From Plantago elongata (lineage: Eukaryota; Streptophyta; Magnoliopsida; Lamiales; Plantaginaceae), in assembly GCA_036897095.1 (NCBI GenBank), contig JAYMSP010000077.1, positions 26,756 to 90,755 of the forward strand: a DNA stretch of 64,000 bases, read 5' to 3'. Position 1 is the stretch's first letter; each line of letters begins with the position of its first letter. Position numbers and translations under genes: made by a program. The notes under the pieces were generated by a model. It was not told the origin of the DNA. It saw only the letters and a list, made by a program, of their open reading frames with translations, and made no database searches. Positions 11,353-25,100 of this stretch are shown here, piece after piece.

Positions 11353-12190
11353 TTTGACTTGTGAGCTGGTCCAATTTTATTGCTCAAAATTTAAAAACTA
11401 AGGACCATACTCACAACTTGCAAATTTAAAACAACTAAAATGATGCGAGCAAAGAGCATAATCTTTTCTACATTGTGCGACTATATCTACTTACAGTATG
11501 TATTAGTAAGTGCAAAATATTCACCCGGAGCGTAATGTGGTTAATTTAAAGAGTCAGGTTACTTTCACTGTTTTACATGGCTTTTACGCTAAATTATGGG
11601 TATACGGAGGAATTAAAACTTATAATTACGAAAGTTAAGCTTGAATACATGGATTTTTTTAATGGAATTCGACTATATTTTGTGTTTAATTTTGTCAAAA
11701 ATGTTACCCGCCTATGAGTAACCTTAAGTTCTCTTGGTGGTGTTCGTAGAACTGGCGAGAAGCCCACTATTTCCTGGGTTTGCATAAGTTGGCAAAGTAA
11801 TGGGCCTTATAAATCTGTTAGCGTGACCAGGGTTGGGCTTATCAATGGGCACAAAATCGTGAAATAATCAACTGACCAAAAAGTATAGATTTCAAACATG
11901 TACTTTCCACTTTTTAACCGGTCCATCACCTCATAACTTTAAAATTAATTATTAACATAAAATATTACTACACTGGTGAAAACCTTTAAACATTTATTTG
12001 AACTAATTTTAACCAAGTATTGTTCAAATATATATCCCGTGAGTAGTAAAACTGAAGTTTGAAATTAAATAAAAGAGTTGATGGATAATGGATTGGTATC
12101 CCTCTAGAGTTCAGGTGCCTAGTCAATGATGCAATTGGAAATGACAGGATTTCTATGCAGAGGGAAACATATCAATTTACAAAATTATAT

Positions 12191-12302
12191 GGACGGATTG
12201 GTATAGAATTTGAGTGGTCATTTTCATTTGAAATTGAGAATTTTACAAAATGTTCTATTTGAGTGGGGAGAAGGTCACTACGACAAGATAACAAACAGGA
12301 CC
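12191..12302 (+). mobile_element. MITE, family B-related
   Basis: Starts GGACGGATTGGTATAGAATT and ends GATAACAAACAGGACC before TAA. The first arm and inner text match the MITEs at 57756 and 63710. The left flank reads TAT, not TAA, so the 3-bp duplication is imperfect. Confidence 0.45.
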
Positions 12303-13830
12303 TAACTGTTTGATTTTCTTTAGCATTTTATGATTTTATCTCACACCATTTTTTATCCTTTTTCATTTCACCATCGACTTTAATATCAAACCATATAGTC
12401 ATACCAGTAAAAATAAATCATGTATAAATTTCAGTTTTTCTTTTCTTGGATGTGCTATGGAAAACATAAGGAGTGCACAAATCTCTAATTTAAAAAACAA
12501 ACAGCATATTCTTAAAGTGAATAAAATTAGAAAACAAATCAGAATTCAGATGTAAGTAATAAACCAAAATTAAGCTTGAAATTTGAAATGTAAGTGACAG
12601 ACCTGCTGTGATAAACAGAAACAGCTCATTTCAGGTGATGAAAAACTTGGCAGGCCACACAAGTTTAGGTGGTAAAAGTTTTTGGTTAAAAGTGGCAATC
12701 AAACAACGACATTGGCACACTGCAAATACATAAATGGATGGAGAGAATAAAGTAAAAAACATAAACTCGAGTAAATGTAGCTACGAGTACGTAAAAAGAC
12801 GTAAATGGGTCTCATGTCATGACTTATCAGCCTTCAGTTTTTAAAGTTCAACTATAACTAATTTTGTTTCTAATTAAAAATTTATCATTAATTTTGATAA
12901 TAATTATTTTTTAAATACAATATTAATAAAATTTACTATAAATATTATTAATATAAAATTTTATTATATAATCTTATTAAATTCTTTTATCATAATATTT
13001 TAAAAGTTAATTACAGTTATTAATCATCATAATAAAAGAGGAATGATCTTTAAAAAAATAAAAAATGTATATCTAATAGGATTATCTACTTGTCAGATAA
13101 GAAGAAAAGGGATAATTAATTTTAAATATTGATTATAATTTATAAAATATGTAAAATTTTATTCGTTAATCTAATTATTGTTATCTTATTAAAAGTTTGA
13201 CCTGAAATTTGAAATCTAAATTAATCACCAACAATAACTATTTCAACCTTGTGATAATCGAAGATAACAATATACACGCTGCTGAAAAGTTGATTGAGCA
13301 CGTCCGTTAGTCTAACGCATTAACACATTTTCTCAATCATATACATGTCTAAAAATTAATCAACACATTAACACATTCATATGAAGAAATACAAATTAAA
13401 ATTTGATGCGAATCATTCTTTCCAAATCAGTTTAATTATTTCCATTTAGTTTGCCAACATAAATGCTCATATCTTTTAATACATCTACCACTTAAATTTA
13501 TCGAACTATTAAACAATCACCACTAATAATTAATTCAACTTACACATATTATTACCATCTTAGTAAAACGTTTCGTCTCACCTATACACGCTCCATTCCA
13601 CGTTTTAATAGTCGGAACAAATAAAAATTACAACGGAAAATTTAGATAGAATTAGATAGAAAGTGAGCTTATTCCTAGTCAATCTAAATGAATTTGTTTC
13701 GTTGCTATTCTATGTGACTTTTACAGTTTCTTTCTTACACATAAATAGGTCTCTTGTTGTGTTAAAAGAAGTAGCATACTAAAATACTTGAATATAACAT
13801 TCATTTGTTGGAATTTTCGAAAAATACAAT

Positions 13831-14401
13831 GAATTATCAATCGTGCAACGTTCATCGATGTTCGACGATATCCTTAACGGCACGTCCCATCAGGTCGAAT
13901 TTGAGGTGAATGGCCATCAATACACCATGCCATACTATCTAACCGATGTGATATACCCACAATGGGCTACGTTTGTTCTTGCACCCCGAATCCGGTTACT
14001 CACAAACAACGCAAGTTCTCCGAGCTTCAAGAGTCATGCCGCAAAGATGTGGAACGTGCTTTCGGAGTTATGCAAGAACGGATTGCAATTATACAAAATC
14101 CGGCACTTGCGCACAACAAAAATATTCTCAGCAAGATTATGAATTGTTGCATAACACTCCACAATATGATAGTTGAAGATGATCGCCACAAATGCCTAAA
14201 CTATGATGAAGAAATTGAACAGCTCGAACAAGATACGCGTGAGCATGTGCCGAATCTCATTGATGGAGTTCGTATCCGTCGGGGACCGTCCACAATAAAT
14301 ACTATCTCGAAATATATGACCAATTTACGCCGGATGCATAGTTTAATCACGCACATCCAACTAACAAACGACTTAATGGAACATATTTGGAGTCTACAGT
14401 G
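13831..14401 (+). pseudogene. PIF/Harbinger (HARBI1-like) transposase fragment, frameshifted
   Basis: C-terminal third of a plant PIF/Harbinger nuclease (Plant_tran/DDE_Tnp_4 type). The first frame reads RSSMFDDILNGT and then PYYLTDVIYPQWATFV. Homology then moves to another frame near 13970-13995 and continues with KFSELQESCRKDVERAFGVM, IMNCCITLHNMIVEDD, to a stop at 14399-14401. The N-terminal half with the first catalytic Asp residues is missing and no intact frame joins the parts. It is a dead copy; it may record the family that once mobilised the PIF-like MITEs here, which is inference. Confidence 0.85.
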
Positions 14402-15775
14402 AAGATGAGTCTTCTCCAGTCGGGATTGTGTGATGTCTGTTTTTTGAATTTTATCTTCGTTCGATTTTAATTTTCCGCACTATGTTCTAATATATTTCTG
14501 GTTTATTCTATCTCAGTAAATTATAAAACATCTTCAATAAAATGTAATTTGATTAATTTCAACTTAACAATTTTATGATATGTATATTAAAATTTAAAGG
14601 AAAATGACGTGACATTCACGACGTGACGACGACAACGAAGTGGTCGTCGTGGAGATAATTTTACACATAAGACAGCAAGGAAATAATAAAGAGTATCATC
14701 AGAAAAAGGAATCGCACATGTTGCTGCAGTAGTGCTATTTTTGAGCTATACATACACATACTCACTGCGAGCTTAAACCCACCAAAAACCTCACTCACCA
14801 ACAGACTCTTTCTCTCTCTGTCTTTCACCCGTACTCTGATATTTTCGCTCGACTTCTCGGTATACTACATTTTCTCTTCAGCTTCCTAGCTTTCGTTTTT
14901 GCTAAACGAACTTCTGTTTCTGCATTTTTCTGGTGCGATTCTGTGTCTGTTCTTCGTTTTCGTAATCAGTTTCTGATTTCGTTTTATAAGAAAATCTGGT
15001 TTCCTGGTTGAGTAAAAATGGCGAATGAAAGGATTTACAGGCGTTTTTCCGTTTTGTTTTTGGTGAACTATCTGCATCTGGTTGTTTATTTTCTTCCATG
15101 TTCAAAACATAAGTACACCAAAATCTCTCGTCTCTCTGTTTCTTCTTAACAGAGCATTTCGTTTTCTCCGATTTGAAGTTTCTGGAGAATACATTTCCTG
15201 TTGAGTTACTGGCCTTTGATTCTCTGTTTATGAATTTTCAACACAAAATATGGCTTCTATTGGTTTGAAGTTTGATATCTCTGATTTTGTTTTTTGACTC
15301 TTTTGATTATGAACCGTCAAGAAACAAATATGCTATATGTTGCCCTTTTTTGTCTTGTGTTTTGAATTTTATCAAGTTGTTTAGTCCTTAAGGCGAATTT
15401 AATGATTTATTAGGTCGAATGTTAATTTTGTTAAGAAAATATATCATAGATTTGTCGAAAATCTGATAATCTATAGTATAGTAAGTAGTTTACTAATGAC
15501 CAGAAAACACAAAATAGGTCTATTAAATTTTACTAGAGCCCTTAATTGCAAAAACTTTTTAAGCCGACATAATTGCTGGATAATAGTGTTGTACGATTTT
15601 AACTTTGTTTCTGCTACTTGTAAGCTTTATAGATCTGTTTTCTGAACAATTTTGTGTTGATTGATTTTTTAGTCCTTGTGAGTTTGCGTAGACGTTATAT
15701 GGCTTGCTGATACTTGTTCCTTGTTTGTTTAGTAGTAGTAAACGATTGGCTGAGAGTTCAAAGGTTGGTTCTAAG
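14402..15775 (+). other. Promoter and 5' leader region of the first AGO4-like gene
   Basis: Includes a short GC-rich hairpin-prone patch (ACGACGAC at about 14624 facing GTCGTCGT at about 14644). A CT-rich leader (TCTTTCTCTCTCTGTC, about 14808-14823) follows. A likely leader intron has a donor near 14859 (TTCTCG|GTATAC) and an acceptor near 15732 (TTGTTTAG). These are consensus-based guesses. Confidence 0.4.
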
Positions 15776-18700
15776 ATGGCAGAACGGGTTCCCATGGCGA
15801 GACCGGGGCTTGGAACGAAAGGGCAGAGCATATCGCTTCTGTCGAATCACTTCAAAGTCACTGTTGGCAGGACTGACTGTCACTTTTATCAGTACAGTGT
15901 AAGAATTTTGCATGAGCATTAATGAGTGAGTTGTTGTGATATAGCTAGGAACTGGTTTGGAGTATAATAATCTGGTGTTGATGTTGATTCTCGTATGTGT
16001 AGGTTTCGCTTAATTACGAGGATGGGACACCTGTTGACGCGAAGGGAGTTGGAAGGACGGTGTTGGATAAGCTTCATGAAACTTACTCTACTGAACTTGC
16101 TGGAATGGACTTTGCTTATGATGGAGAGAAGACCTTGTTTACGATTGGCGCTTTGCCTCAGACTAAGCTGGAGTTCAAAGTGATTTTGGAGGACCGGCCA
16201 TTGCATAGGTACATTTTGTTCCTGATTTATGTAGTTTTGTTGAACCTGATGAGTTTTTTTTGCTAGTTTTCATGTCTGCGGAACTCTGTGAAACGATTTA
16301 ATTGCAGGAAAGGTAGCCCTGGGGCTGATCATGGCAGTCCAAGTGAAAGTGACAGGAAGAGGTCACGCCGGCAGGCTCACATGAAGACCTATGTTGTTGC
16401 TATCAAATATGCTACAAAGATTCCCATCATGGCCATCGCCAATGCTATTCGTGGCCAAGACTCAGAGCAATTTCAAGAGGCGGTTAGAGTGCTTGATGTC
16501 ATATTGAGGCAGCATGCTTCAAAACAGTAAGGGATTCCATTCTCTTATGTTTTTAGTTTAGATTGTTTTTGGACTTTGCAAATGATTTCTAACTAACTAA
16601 CTATTCTTTGTGTGCAGGGGTTGCCTCCTAGTTCGACAGTCGTTTTTCCACAACCAGCCTGCTAACTTCATTCCACTAGGTGGCGGAATAAATGCTTGCC
16701 GAGGAATTCACTCAAGTTTTAGAGCCACACAGAGCGGCCTTTCCCTCAATATGGGTATATGTTAATTTATTTTGATAAATGCACTTACATTGTCACATAC
16801 ACATCACTGAATCTGAGTTTATAATTCACAGATGTCACCACTACAATGACTATCAAGCCTGGTCCTGTGGTGGACTTTCTTATGGAGAACCAATCTGCTA
16901 GGCATCCTAATGACATTAACTGGGACAAGGTAATCATTGACTCACATATTTAATTTGCTTGTGAAGTTTGTACTGTTATGTTATTGTTCGGTTAGATAAG
17001 AAACTGACTATCTTCTTACTGAGCAGGCTAAAAGGATATTAAAGAATCTGCGGGTCAAGGCTGTCAACACTAATCTTGAGTACAAAATCAGGGGTTTAAG
17101 TGATCAAATATGCAGCAGGCAGACGTAAGTCAAGTTATACTACTATTCATCTTTCTCAGGACTTAAAACTTGCAGCCAAATTTAACATAATAATAATTTC
17201 ATGCTGTAGGTTCTCGATGAGACGTAGAACTGGAGCCAATGATGGAAAAGAAGTTGAACTGACCGTGTTTGAGTATTTTGAACGTGATCGCAACATAAAG
17301 TTGAAGTATTCTGGAGACTTCCCCTGCATAGATGTTGGAAAGCCAAAGAGACCAACTTACATTCCTATTGAGGTAGTAATTTAAATTGAATACTTGATGT
17401 TCTCTTATCTTATTATATATTTCAACATGGTTAACACTGTGCTAATGCATTTTCCATCTCCGTGCTTAGTTGTGTTCACTTGTTTCTTTGCAACGCTACA
17501 CAAAAGCAATGACCAATCTGCAGAGGGCTGCACTGGTTGAAAAATCTAGGCAGAAGCCACAGGAAAGGATGGGAGTGTTGAAACAAGTGAGTTCATGACT
17601 AGAATACACATTCCTGCTCCTTTGATGCGTTTTAAATTTACACGTTTACTACAATGTATGATCCTGAATGCAGGCATTTAATAGCAGCCAATACGAGGCT
17701 AACCCTCTTCTTGGATCTGCTGGTGTTGCAATCAGCAGGGAGTTTACTAGAGTTGATGGCCGTGTACTGACTGCCCCACAGGTATTTTCTTTACCAAAGT
17801 TTCACAAGCTTGTACCATTTGATGATCTTCTGTTAAACAAAGATGCTGGTTACTAATTACAGCTGAAAGTGGGTGGAGGAGACAACATCGTCCCTCGCAA
17901 TGGAAGATGGAATTTTAATAGCAAGGTATGAATCACAAACTGTTTATGTTTTTTACATTTGAGAAATTTAGCATTTAGGAATAACATGAACTCCTATTTT
18001 TTAACAGAGACTGATTGATCCTTTCCGGATTCAACGCTGGGCTGTTGTGAACTTCTCTGCCCGTTGCGACATGAGAAGATTGTCTGGAGATTTGGTTAGG
18101 TGTGCACAAATGAAGGGAATGGTTAGAGTCTAATTTGAGCATATGAACATTACATTGAGATATTACAAGTTTTGTACTATGTTCATCTTCTGAGATTACA
18201 TTTCTTATATCTGTTTATGAAGGCAATAGATGCACCATTTTGTACGATTGATGAAAGTCCCCAAGTTAGGCGAAGTACCCCTCTAAACAGGGTTCAAGAT
18301 ATGATTCGACAGATAAGAGAAAAACTACCTGGGCCTCCTCAGTTTCTATTGTGCATTTTGCCTGATAGAAAAAATTCAGAATTATATGGTTATACTCTGA
18401 TTTCATTTCCAAGTTCCAAGTGGACTTCGCTTTGTTTTCTTCATGTTTCTTCCATAGTTGCTTACTTCCTTTCATGTTCTGTTTTCAATTTTACGAAGGC
18501 CCTTGGAAGCGAGCGAATCTTTCAGAAATTGGAATACCCACACAATGCATGTCGCCACCTCCCAATGTAAAGGACCAATATCTGACAAACTTGCTTCTGA
18601 AGATAAACTCCAAGGCAAGTTCATGTGCAACTCACCTGCCATTCTTAACCTATTTTGTCAATGGTTTTAATGGTATAGATGTCTAATTTTGCAGCTTGGT

Positions 18701-20525
18701 GGAATAAACTCGTTGCTGGCCCTTGAGCAATCCTATACTATTCCTATGGTTTCAAAAGTTCCAACACTAATTATTGGAATGGATGTCTCTCATGGCTCAC
18801 CTGGTCGTACTGATGTTCCCTCTGTTGCAGCGGTATTATAATTTTACATCTGTTGATCAACTTCCATCTGCTTTTGGCGTATATGTTGTGAATCAATTTT
18901 ATCTGTTTTTGTTTTTCTTTCAATTTTAGGTGGTTAATTCTAGGCAGTGGCCTTTGATCTCTCGCTATCGCGCTACAGTTCGAACACAGCCACCAAAAAC
19001 AGAAATGATTGATAATCTATTTAGCGTGGTAGATGGCAAAGATGAAGGAATTGTCAGGTTATTTGATTCATCATTTGTGCTTCTATTTTATATATATTCG
19101 TATCAGTGGATCTTCATGATTCATACTTCACTACAAGTGAAATATTAGGATGATTCTCAATGGAACATTGTACTCATCTTGCAGGGAACTTTTAGAAGAC
19201 TTCTACAAAAGCACCAAGCAGCAAATCAAACCAGAACACATAATCATATTCAGGTACTGTTTTGTTAATTTATTTTCCTCTAGATTACGTAGATGTGAAT
19301 TTCTTTGTTTGAATATATTGGAATATTTGTTCTTTGTAGGGATGGGGTCAGTGAGGGCCAGTTTAAACAAGTCCTTAACATTGAGCTGGATCAGATTATA
19401 AAGGTATATCTTACGGCCGACTGCAAAACAGATTTTATATCCATTTAACAGTATAATTTAAGGCCCTTTTCTATATTCTATTCTCATTTTTCATGATTTC
19501 TATTGCTTATTATGACTTCAGGCTTGCAAATTCATGGATCCATCATGGAATCCTAAGTTTAGTTTAATTGTAGCTCAAAAGAACCATCACACTAAGTTCT
19601 TCCAGCCTAATTCTCAGGACAATGTTCCCCCAGGTTCGCTTGATATTTATTTGTGTATATACTTGTCTGGAGAACAACATTAGCTTCATTTAATAACATC
19701 TTGGTCATTTATACATTTAGGTACTGTGGTTGATAATGGAGTCTGTCATCCTAAGAACTATGATTTCTATATGTGCTCCCAAGCTGGGATGATTGTAAGT
19801 TTTGAGGCTTTACACTGAGTTATATTTGTACTGGAAAAATAAAGCTATTGCACATAATCTTAATTGTTTGCAATTGCATTAAATTATCATTTCGACTGTG
19901 TTCAGGGAACAACTAGACCAACTCACTATCACGTTCTACATGATGAAATTGGGTTCTCCCCAGATGACTTGCAGGCTCTTGTTCACTCCTTGTCCTATGT
20001 GTAAGAACATGATTCATATATTCTCCACTCAATTCCAAATATGTGAGATCTCACTTATTGAAAGTCTACTTTATTAACGGTATACATTTTTTATCTACCA
20101 GCTATCAGAGGAGCACAACAGCCATCTCAGTAGGTAATATCTGTTCTTTGGACTTGATGTCTTTGCTTGTACTGTAGTACAGTACTAGTTAGCCTTTCAA
20201 GCACAATATATATAGCATATTAGCATGCTTGAGTTACCTGCTTGTTAGAGATTCAGGATTTTAAACTACTGTTGTTAGTGAACTTGTCATCACTGTCAAA
20301 TGATATTGCCATGTTTCTTCATACAATCATCTGACCGGAACCTGTTTTTGTGCAGTTGCTCCAATCTGCTATGCTCATCTGGCTGCTGCACAGATGTCAC
20401 AATTCATCAAGTTTGAAGACTCATCAGACCGTGCATCTAGCGTAGGAGGGGAAAGGAATGTTCCGGCAGTGCCCCAACTACCAAAGCTGCACGATAGAGT
20501 CAGCAGCTCGATGTTTTTCTGTTAG
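15776..20525 (+). CDS. AGO4: AGO4-clade Argonaute, tandem copy 1
   Basis: Predicted nuclear effector of RNA-directed DNA methylation that binds 24-nt siRNAs. The 22 coding exons are 15776-15898, 16003-16208, 16308-16526, 16618-16754, 16832-16929, 17027-17124, 17210-17372, 17470-17586, 17674-17781, 17863-17925, 18008-18121, 18223-18388, 18499-18614, 18695-18832, 18930-19057, 19185-19253, 19340-19403, 19522-19633, 19721-19794, 19906-20000, 20102-20133 and 20356-20525 (869 aa). Order: N, L1, PAZ, L2, MID, PIWI. All four PIWI residues are present: Asp in GMDVSHGSP (about 607), Glu in PPKTEMID (about 648), Asp in FRDGVSEGQ (690) and His in THYHVL. It ends SMFFC like AGO4/6/9. The N-terminus is shorter than in Arabidopsis AGO4. 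The intron after 18614 has a GC donor. Clade is firm; the exact orthologue is less so. Confidence 0.95.
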
Positions 20526-21803
20526 ATTGACATGGTGTCAATTTGTTTTCACTATATTATTGAAGGTTTAAAGGGCAATGGGATTGGAATCAGATTCTTA
20601 TCACGGAGTTATCAGCCATTAAGTTTAGGTTGCCCTGAACTACTATTTTTTAGCAGTGCAGATTTGGCAGGGTAAAAATGTGTTTGGCTTAAACTGGTAA
20701 CAGAAAAAGATGAAGCATGTGAGAAATGTATCATCCAAAATTCCAAATGACCATACGGCCTCATTTATTCGACCAGTTATACTTACCATTTATTGGACCA
20801 CATAACAATTCTATTCATCTTCTAACGCAAATTCAGATTGCTTTGTAACTTTATTTTTGTCAGTCAGGGCGAAAGAAAATCCCATTAACTTTTTTTAGCA
20901 ATTTGAAAAAAAGTAAATACCTATTAAATGACTCTTTGTTGTAAAATAAATTTATACATGGGTCAAAATATCTTGTTGAAAATAATTAGGATAAAAAAGA
21001 AAGAAAGAGATGCGAATTTAAACTATATATCTTGAAAAGATAATAAAGTATTTACACATTAATTATTGTTGGAGAAAATTCTAATTTTTTGTATTTTTTT
21101 CGTTGAAAGAGATGGCTAATTCATAATAGTTGATAAAATGTGGTTACTTTTTTTTAAAAAAAATCATATTCGGATAAAAAGATGTATTGCAATAAATAAT
21201 AGATAAATATTTATAATTTGTATAATAATTGACTAAGTGTTCATAAATCTAGTAATTATAAATTATGATTTAGTGGTTTAGCTTAAAATGGAGTTAAATT
21301 GCAAATAAATTTAATTAATACTAAGGGGTAATCCGTCCTTTATATTGAATACGAAAGGGCAATTCAGAACGAATATATTAACACCGTTAATCATATTCAT
21401 AAAAAGTTAGGGTAAAAGGATAAATTAAATCGTATAAATGTGTAATCGCATTAAAAAATAATACGACCATGCAATCGAACTCTTTACGACAATTACCCGA
21501 ATAACTAGTCGGTATTTTATCAACTACTAATTTGATAAGTTACTTTAAATGTAACCTGTTAAAGAAAAGTATGTAATGAGATTATTATTATGACTACTAT
21601 TTCTATATTACAAGATTATATTTTGCACTTACCTGATTTATTAGTCATATATTTCAAAGTCTTACATCTTCTATTGGAAATTTGGAATATAAAACGTGCA
21701 GAGCTTTGTTGATCGTTTCGTTTGATATTTGTTCATTTACTCTACCAAGACTTTCCACATAACCGACTGCCCCTCTGCTTTGAGTAAATTTTGCAGTTTA
21801 CAG

Positions 21804-21856
<53 letters not shown>

Positions 21857-22116
21857 AATTATATAGAGCCTTAAGCTACAACAACAAAATATTATTACAA
21901 GCAGACTTGTGGTAAATCCGTTGAATTTTCTCAATTCGAGTTGAGTTTTGTTTTCGTTCATTTTCTTGTTTAATTGCCTCATGTTGATTTTTGTTTACAT
22001 TAGCTGCTTTCAACGTTCATGGCTGAAAATTTTAATTTACAAATGTTCATGGTTTGAAATTGTTCTTGACTGTTTCTTGTACCTTAACAGGAGGGGCAAA
22101 AAGAAGGAGAAGAGCA
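20526..22116. other. Interval between the AGO4 tandem copies
   Basis: 3' UTR of copy 1, then AT-rich DNA with no gene, then the promoter and leader of copy 2. The copy 2 coding exon follows an acceptor at 22081-22090 (CCTTAACAG). The TA microsatellite at 21810-21857 lies about 260 bp upstream of the start. Confidence 0.5.
21810..21857. repeat. (TA)n microsatellite
   Basis: A run of TA dinucleotides about 48 bp long with one phase break, just upstream of the second AGO4-like gene. It is likely to vary in length between individuals and lies near the expected core promoter. Confidence 0.9.
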
Positions 22117-25100
22117 ATGGCTGAAAGCTCTAAGTCTAAGAGCATGGAACGTGCTCTGATGGGGAGGCCGGGTTTGGGAATGGAAGGGACAAAAATATCG
22201 CTTCTATCGAATCATTTTGGTGTCAATGTTTCCAGAAACTATGGCCACTTTTATCAGTATGATGTAAGAATTCTGTTGTTGTACTGAATTGTTGAGCTGA
22301 GCTAGTTTCTTTAGTATTGCATCTAATGTTCATGATCTTTGTGTGGAGGTTTCATTTTATTACTCGGACATGACGCCTGCTGACGCAAAAGGGGTTGGTA
22401 GGAAAGTGTTGGATAAACTTCACGAGATATACTATGATGATCTTGCTCGTATGCACTTCGCCTATGATGGCGAGAAAACCTTGTTTACAATTGGTGCATT
22501 GCCACAGAACAAGGAGGAGTTTAATGTGACTGTGGAGGAACGTTCCTCAGTTAGGTACAACTCATGCTCGTTTATGATGTTTCCTGTCGAACATGATTGT
22601 TATTTGTCAGTTAAATGGAGCAAGAACATTGTTCTGAATCAGTAATGACTTGAAGGGGTAAAGAAAGAACTTTTCTCTTTCTTCTATGGTAATTTAGCTA
22701 CGATTCACGTACAGGAGAACTGGCACAGGGGCTGATGGTGGCAGTCCAAGAGGAAGCGATCGGAAGAGGTCGAGAAAAAATGCTCACATGAAGAATTACA
22801 GAGTTGAGATCAAATATACTACCAAGATTCCAATCATGGCCATTGCGGATGTCCTTCGTGGGCAAACACCAGAGCAGTTTCAACAGGCAAGTAGAGTGCT
22901 CGATGTCATATTGAGGCAGCACGCGTCAAAACAGTAAGGAATTTGATTGTCCTTTTGTTTTCTGCCAGCTTAATTTAGACTAATTTTGATTTTGCAGTTT
23001 ACTTCCTACCTTTTGTTCTGTTTGTTCTGTGCCTGCAGGGGTTGCCTTCTAGTTAAGCAGTCGTTTTTCCACAACCAGGTAAGGAATTTTGTTGACTTAG
23101 GGGGCGGTGCACAGGGCTGTCGAGGCATCTATTCGGGTTTTAGAGCCACACAGAATGGTCTTTCCTTGAACATGGGTATATACCAATCTATATTCAGATG
23201 AACATCGTTGCAGTTTTAGCAAAACACACCACTAACTTGGTACTGTGATTGTCAGACCTCACTACTACGATGACTGTCAGGCCAGGTCCTGCAATCGACT
23301 TTCTATGCGAGAATCAAAAAGTTGATCACCCTTCAAAAATTAACTGGAAGGAGGTAATCATTGTCTCACATTAACAATTCTTATGAAGTTAATAGTTTTA
23401 TGTTACTGTTCAGAAGAAAACTGACATACAACTTATTGTACAGGCTGAAAAGACATTGAAGAATCTCATGATCGAGACTACGCATACAAAGCTTGAGTAC
23501 AAAATCAGGGGTCTAACCAGAGAAATATGCCGGAGGCAGATGTATGTTCCTGTAATTCACATGTACTATTATTTGTCAGGCTTCAAATTTTCGTCAAGTT
23601 TAATGATATAGTGTTTCTTTCATAGGTTCTCTATGAAAAACCGGTTGGGCGAACATGTTGAATTGACAGTATATGAATATTATGTAAACCATCGCAAAAT
23701 GCCATTGCGAACATCTGGAAATTTTCCTTGCATAGATGTTGGAAAGCGAAAGAAGCCTGTTTACATTCCTATTGAGGTAGTAAAGTTAAAAAATGATTCT
23801 CTCCTGTTATATGCTATGTCTATATGTGTGCGCTGATGTAGTTTCTATTTACGTGCTTAGCTGTGCAATCTTGTTTCGTTGCAACGTTATACGAAAGCAA
23901 TAACCAACCTACAAAGGGCTGCACTTGTCGAAAAATCTAGGCAAAAGCCTCAGGAAAGGATGCATGCATTGACGAATGTGAGTCAGTATTGAGTATTGAG
24001 TAACTAGAAGTTCCTGATTTTTGTGTGGTGTTAAGTCTTACAATAATGATTTATCTGCCATGCAGGCGTTTAATGCAAGCAGATATGACACGAACCCTCT
24101 TCTTCAATCTCTTGGAGTTCAAATCACCAGCGAGTTTACTCGTGTTGAAGGCCGGATACTTAAAGCCCCAGAGGTATTCCATTACCAAAATTCTGTTCTG
24201 AGAACTGAGAAGCCATTTAATGACTTATGTTCCTTACGTACGTTACTTCATTGCAGTTGAGAGTAGGAGGTAGTAATGTCTTCGTCCCTTCGAATGGAAA
24301 GTGGAACTTCAACAGCAAGGTATGATTTACTTTCTGTTAAAAAAACATTGTTTGTATTTTACTTTCATGACTTGGAATGTTTTTTTGCAGACTCTGATAC
24401 GGCCTGCCGGGCTTGAACGTTGGGCTATCGTGAACTTTTCTTCTCAATGTGATATGAGAAGATTGTCTGGCGATCTTATCAGATGTGGACGAGATAAGGG
24501 AATGGTTAGTACTACACGAGCGTATTCATATGCATTGAAAAGTAACAAGGTCTGTGCTATGTTCATATTCTAAGACACTGTTTCTTTTTAACTGTATGAA
24601 GTCCATAGCTGCACCGCGTTATATGCTTTTAGAGAAGCCAGAATATAGGCGAAAGTCCACACCTGAAAGGATCTACAAGATGATAGAGATGCTCGGCAAA
24701 GATCTTTCTAATTGGCTCCAGTTTCTGCTGTGCATTCTGCCTGAGAAAAAGAATTCAGTATTATATGGTTTAGATTCTTACACATTCTTTGTTCTTGCCT
24801 TTTTCTCTGTTAATTTTTTATAATGGTCTCCTCTACATTTATCTTGTTACATGTAAGGCCCATGGAAGCGAGCGATTCTATGTGATTTTGGAGTAGCTAC
24901 ACAGTGCCTTTCGCCGGCTCAAGCTCCAAACAATCAGTATCTAACAAATTTGCTTCTAAAGATAAATGCCAAGGCAAGTTACGTTACTTGTCTATCTTTA
25001 ACGGTGTAACATATGTTAGTAACTTCTGAGCAACGATTTTTTGTGGTTTGCATTTCAATGTTCACAGCTTGGTGGAAGTAATTCGTTGCTTCAGCGGATG

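Larger units (their letters stand above)
9371..13830. other. Gene-poor AT-rich interval before the Harbinger fragment
   Basis: About 4.4 kb with no supportable gene. It includes a SINE head (11165-11352), a degenerate MITE (12191-12302) and a strongly AT-rich patch at 12840-13220. A CT-rich block at 9850-9890 resembles a leader, but no gene follows it. Confidence 0.5.

Noticed and set aside
14615-14655. miRNA precursor hairpin
   Set aside because: The stem is only about 8 bp (ACGACGAC/GTCGTCGT), too short for a plant miRNA foldback.
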